DNA from: Cyanophora paradoxa
Lineage: Eukaryota > Glaucocystophyceae > Cyanophorales > Cyanophoraceae
Length of the DNA: 46,168 nt
Assembly (NCBI GenBank): GCA_004431415.1
Contig: QPMI01000234.1
Span: 1 to 46,168 of the forward strand
Direction: 5' to 3'
A program made the translations under genes and the position numbers. Under the pieces are notes generated by a model that was not told where the DNA came from, did not search any database, and was given only the letters and a program-made list of their open reading frames with translations. Positions 42,436-46,168 of this stretch are shown piece after piece. Positions within the stretch are counted from its first letter, which is position 1. Each line of letters opens with the position of its first letter.

Positions 42436-42799
42436 CCCGCCCCCCGTCGCGCCCGGCGGGATCCGGTCCGGGATCCGATGGCCTACCCCAGCACGCCGCT
42501 GTAGATGCATACCCCCAGGCCCGCGGCCGGGCCCCGCCGCTGTACGTACCCCAGAACCCGCGCCTCGAAAAGCGCGCGATGAATCATGGTTTATTTTTTG
42601 CGCGGCGCGGCGCAAGACAGAACTCGAAAAGCCTATCTAGCGTTTACTCGGTGTGCGTGGCGGGTCTGGTTGGGTCGGGGCGGGGCTGTACAGGGGAGAC
42701 CGTCGGACCGCGGGCGGCAGAGGGGCACGGAGGGCGCTCGGCTCGACACTTAGCGCCGGGCGCAGGGCGGGGCGGGGCGGGGCGGGGGGCGGGGGCGGC

Positions 42800-43184
42800 T
42801 CAGAGGAAAAAGCCCTCGAGGACCTCCTTGATGGACTTGGGGAGGCGCTTGGCGCCCTGCCCCACCGCCTCCGGCCCCGGCGACTGCCCCACGGCGGCCT
42901 TGCTCACCTGCGGCGACTCAGTGTGCGCGCCGAGGAGCGGGCTGCTGGAGGGGGGGACAGCACCTCCTCGGAGATGGCGGAGGCGGCGGGGGTGGCGGAG
43001 GGGCTCTGCGGGAACGAGATGACCTCGAAGCCGCCGGCGGTGGGCGTGGGGTTATCCGTGGACGATGTGACGGAAATCTCAAAGCCGCCCGCGGTGGGGG
43101 TAGGCGTGCCGATCTCGACGGGGAGGATCTGAGGCGTGCAGCGCAGTCCGCGGGATGGTGCGTGAGCGAAGAAGAGGGGGGACG

Positions 43185-43259
<75 letters not shown>

Positions 43260-45371
43260 GCAGACCGCCGAGGCCCCGGCCAGTGGGGTAGGGGAGAAGG
43301 CGATCTCAGCACCCACGACGCCTGCGACCGAACCCAAATATGATCAAGGCCGGGTACGGAAGAACGGGGCTGCGGGGGTACCGCGACGCAGAGGAAGGCC
43401 GTGGTCGGGATGTAGAGGCCGCTCGCGCAGATGGGGTCGGCTGCGGGCGGAGTGAGGGGAGGGTACGGCGCGGCCCCAGAGGCGGGGGTTCGCGAACCGT
43501 GGTCGTCGCCACGAAGGTCGAAGTGACGGACGGAGTCGCCTGCCGGGGGCGTCAGGAGGGGAGAGGGCGCGGGAGCGGAGGGAGGGCGGCCGAGGGGCTC
43601 GGCTGCGGGCGGCGCGGGGGCGGAGGGTCAGAGCGAGGCGGGCCGTGTCAGCAGGCGAAAGGGGAGGGGCGGCGGGCACCGAGGGCGTGGGTGACGCGGT
43701 GATGGTCTCGATCTCGATGGGCTGCCGGGCGGGCGGCCTCAGAGGCGGGGCGCGCGGGCGCGGGCGCGCGGTGCGCGGGGCGGGGGGTACGACGCACGGC
43801 GAGGGTGGCCAAGGCGGTCGGGGTCTCGAGGGCGCGGCCGAGGGGCTCGCCGTCTCGGTCGGCGTGGCGGTGGGCGCCTCGGAGGGCGTGGTGGTGGCCG
43901 TCTCAGTGGGCAGCGCGTGGGCGCCGCGGAGGGCGTGGCGGCCGGCGTCCCGCTCGGGGACGGGCTCGGGTCGCGCTGGGGCTCGCCGTCTCGGTCGGCG
44001 CGGCCGTCGGGGTCCCGAGGGCGAGAGCGAGGCCGAGGGCGAGGGCGTCTCGCTCGGCGTCGGCGAGGCCTTCGCCCGCGTCGGCGTCGGCAGCGGCTGC
44101 CGCGACCGACACCGCCCGTCAGCGCTTTGTCGCGCGCCGCGCGAGGCGAGGGCGGGGCGCGAGGCGGCGCGGACCGTCTCAGTCGCGAAGGTTGTGACCG
44201 TCGGCTGCGCGCGGGGCCCGAATCAGGGGCGGGGCGGCGGGCCGAGCGCCAGCGGTCAAGCAATCCGCGACAGTAGCAGAGGCGCTCGCTGCGCGAGTCA
44301 CGAGTGAGGGCGCTGAGAAGAGAGAGGCCGGTGGGTCGGGGGTCTGAACAGCGCCGGCGCACCAGTGGGGATTGCGGTGAAGGTCGGCGCCGGCGTGGCG
44401 GTGGCCGCCTCTGGACGGTGCGCGGGGCGCTCGGCTTAGAGGGATGGCCGGGCGGACGTGGAGGCAAACGGACTGGTGGGCGTCGCCACGGATGACGGCG
44501 TCGCGGAGGCTGGCGGGAGGAAACCGGCGCGTGAGTGCGAGGGCGAGGGCAAAGGCAGGCGGCGCCGGGCGCCAGCGTGACGCACCACTAGCGCTCACGA
44601 ACGGCGTCGGCGTCGCAGAGGGCGCTGCCGGGCAGCCATCGGCTTCTGGCGCGGGCGGCGCCAGAGGCGGCGCGGCGCACGGGTGGCAGTGGCGAGCACG
44701 CATTGCCCGTTGAGGCAGATGCGCGACGGAGGCAGCATTGCTGCCCGCGCCGACGCGATCGTTAGTGAACGAACGTAACGACGAGAGCCCGCGCGCTCGC
44801 AGCCTCCCGACTGGTCGCAAGCAAACAGCCGCGGGGCGCGATGACAGCGCGGATCGAACGAGCGCACCGCGCCGCAACAGGTCAGACCTGCTCAAACGCA
44901 TAAGAGGATGCTCGATCAGCGATTGCCGCCGCGCAGGGCGCGGAACAGGAAACTGCTGACGAGAGCGCATGCGCACGGGAGGGCAACCGCTGATGGCGCA
45001 CGTGGGGAAGCCTGCGATCCCTACATCCGCATTTGCATTCTCCCCGCCAGTGTTTTGAGCCGGAGGGGAAGCCGAGGCCTGCGCGCTCGGCGAGGCCCGG
45101 GCGAATTCGAAGCGCTCACATCCGCAAATTGCTGCTGCGAGGTCTGGTCGGACTGCTGCTCCTGCTGCTGCTGAGACGTTTGATCCTGCGCGGAAGCCGA
45201 GGCCTGCGCGCTCGGCGAGGCCCCGGGCGAATTCGAAGCGCTCACGTCCGCAAATTGCTGTTGCGAGGTCTGGTCGGACTGCTGCCCCTGCTGCTGCTGA
45301 GAGGTTTGATCCTGCGCGAGGACCGCGCCGAGCGCGACAGCGAAGACGAAGGCGAGCAGGACGCGCCGCAT
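42800..45371 (-). CDS. Secreted Q-rich and Ser/Thr/Pro-rich mucin-like protein
   Basis: ATG at 45371 starts a clear signal peptide (MRRVLLAFVFAVALGAVLAQ). Two tandem copies of a ~43-residue unit follow, with QDQTSQQQQ, SDQTSQQQFADVSASNSPG and SPSAQASAS. In the second copy a run of G is one base shorter (about 45100) and breaks the frame; with the longer run it would continue SASPPAQNTGGENANADVG. The middle (about 44700-43350) reads in pieces as TPTETATTTPSEAPTATP-type Thr/Ser/Pro repeats, a mucin or cell-wall type. The C-terminal exon has two TPTAGGFE repeats, then KRLPKSIKEVLEGFFL with the stop at 42800-42802. Likely an O-glycosylated extracellular or cell-covering protein. Exon joins in the middle are unresolved, and one versus two genes is not certain. 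Confidence 0.55.
43187..43258 (+). repeat. (TG)n microsatellite followed by a G34 run
   Basis: About 19 TG repeats (43187-43224) run directly into 34 consecutive G (43225-43258). On the minus strand this is a C run followed by (CA)n, probably in an intron of the mucin-like gene, since TPTAGGFE coding sequence ends just downstream of it. Confidence 0.95.
45062..45311 (-). repeat. ~130-bp coding tandem repeat, two copies
   Basis: Two direct copies in the first exon of the mucin-like gene, encoding the QDQTSQQQQ to SPSAQASAS unit. They differ by a few substitutions and by one G in a homopolymer. Confidence 0.85.
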
Positions 45372-46168
45372 TTCGACGACAGCTGCTGGGCAGTTAGGAT
45401 CCCTCCCCCCCCCCCCCCGCCCCCCTTCCCCCCCCCACGTGCATTGCGCGTACCCAACCGAAGTTGCGATTAACTGCGAAGCCCGCCGCGAGACCCCAGC
45501 CCCAATCTAGAGAAATCGCATCTTCAGTCAGAGAATCTATACATCAAGCGAGTTCCGCAGCGCTGCCGCCGCGATGCGGAGCGCACAGCGCAGCTGGCCG
45601 GCAGCGCGTCGCCGCAGCCGCCGCCAATCGCCGAGGAGCAGCCGGATGTGCTCCTAAGGACCTCCTCTCCCTCCGCCCCTGGAAGCCCGCATCTACTACG
45701 GCGTCGTGAGGCCACAAGAATACGCGGTGCGCCAGGCTCGCCTGCAAGGCCCGCGCGCGCTACGGCGGAATGCGCTTGAAGAGAGCGAGGCGTACGCGAG
45801 CGCTCGGCCCGCCTGCAGCGCCGCCTCTGCCTCGCGCCGAACGTTGCCCAAGTGGCCGGGCCGCTCACGCCGAGGGCGGCAGGCACGGAGCACGCGAAGG
45901 AGGGCCCGTGCACTTCTGAAGGCACGCGGCCGGGCTCGAAGACGCTCGTGCGCCGCGCCAGGTCGGAGACGCCGTCCAAGGGCCGGGTCCGCCCGGCCCG
46001 CCCGCCCGCCGGCCGCCCGCACCGTCGCCGGCGAGCCCAGCCGCCCGCCTCACGCTCGAGGGGCCCGCAGACCGTCAAATGAACCTTTCCAGCTCTTCGT
46101 GCGCGCCGCGCCGCGCCGGCGGCCGCCCCCGCGGGCGCGCGGGGCGCGGCGGCTCAGGCGGGCGGGCG
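45372..46168. other. Unassigned right end
   Basis: Contains two C runs near 45408-45437 and then very GC-rich sequence with open frames on both strands. A plus frame from about 45680 (EARIYYGVVRPQEYAVRQAR) and a minus frame across 45524-46078 are both long, but neither shows a domain or clear splice signals. The window probably ends inside or beside another gene. Confidence 0.4.

Noticed and set aside
41148-42615. 400-residue plus ORF and matching minus ORFs of Gly-Arg-Ala or Pro-Arg repeats
   Set aside because: Produced by the (GGGGC)n array and flanking GC-rich DNA; no start context, domain or splice signals.
43645-44307. Plus-strand Val/Gly-rich ORF (VAVGASEGVVVAVSVG)
   Set aside because: It is the reverse complement of the Thr/Ser/Pro repeats of the minus-strand mucin-like gene.

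Overview
The window looks like nuclear DNA of a GC-rich, intron-rich eukaryote, most likely a microalga or other protist. The genes run on both strands, are cut into many short exons by introns of roughly 25 to a few hundred bases, and encode eukaryotic families: CCCH zinc finger plus RBR ubiquitin ligase, GEX1/KAR5 karyogamy protein, TmcB-type membrane protein with TPR repeats, and a starch-binding CBM20 domain. No bacterial operons, tRNAs, rRNAs or CRISPR arrays were seen. I do not assign a genus. All exon joins below were worked out by eye from reading frame, splice dinucleotides and family patterns.

Layout. (1) 1-10479 holds two tandem copies of a ~5 kb unit with an unrecognised multi-exon gene, a C-rich minisatellite, a 26-base G run and a 151-bp terminal repeat. 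The copies appear to differ only in homopolymer lengths and minisatellite length. (2) 11348-20827 (+) is one very intron-rich gene for a TmcB/TmcC-like polytopic membrane protein with a central TPR domain. (3) 21290-27750 (-) encodes a CCCH finger / RRM-like / RBR E3 ligase, converging on gene 2. (4) 28217-28846 is a candidate short terminal-inverted-repeat element with a small ORF; a partial relative lies at 40293-40336. (5) 29324-31024 (+) encodes a protein with an N-terminal CBM20-like domain and a low-complexity tail. (6) 31514-34723 (-) encodes a GEX1/KAR5/Brambleberry nuclear fusion protein. (7) 36012-40096 (-) encodes a large helical-repeat protein not identified. (8) 40097-42799 is palindrome-rich intergenic DNA with a (GGGGC)n array between two ~105-bp direct repeats. 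(9) 42800-45371 (-) encodes a secreted Q-rich then S/T/P-rich, mucin-like protein. The last 800 bases hold no gene I can support.

The genes do not form one pathway. Three themes recur. GC-AG introns are frequent, and in several cases are the only way to join conserved motifs. Introns and intergenic DNA are densely packed with short palindromic words. Homopolymer-length changes repeatedly break frames that are otherwise clearly coding, so consensus error must be excluded before calling any of these genes broken. The most noteworthy items are the near-identical tandem units, the GC-AG splice usage (including one intron just before the RBR catalytic cysteine), the palindromic word clusters, and the karyogamy gene, which suggests a sexual cycle.
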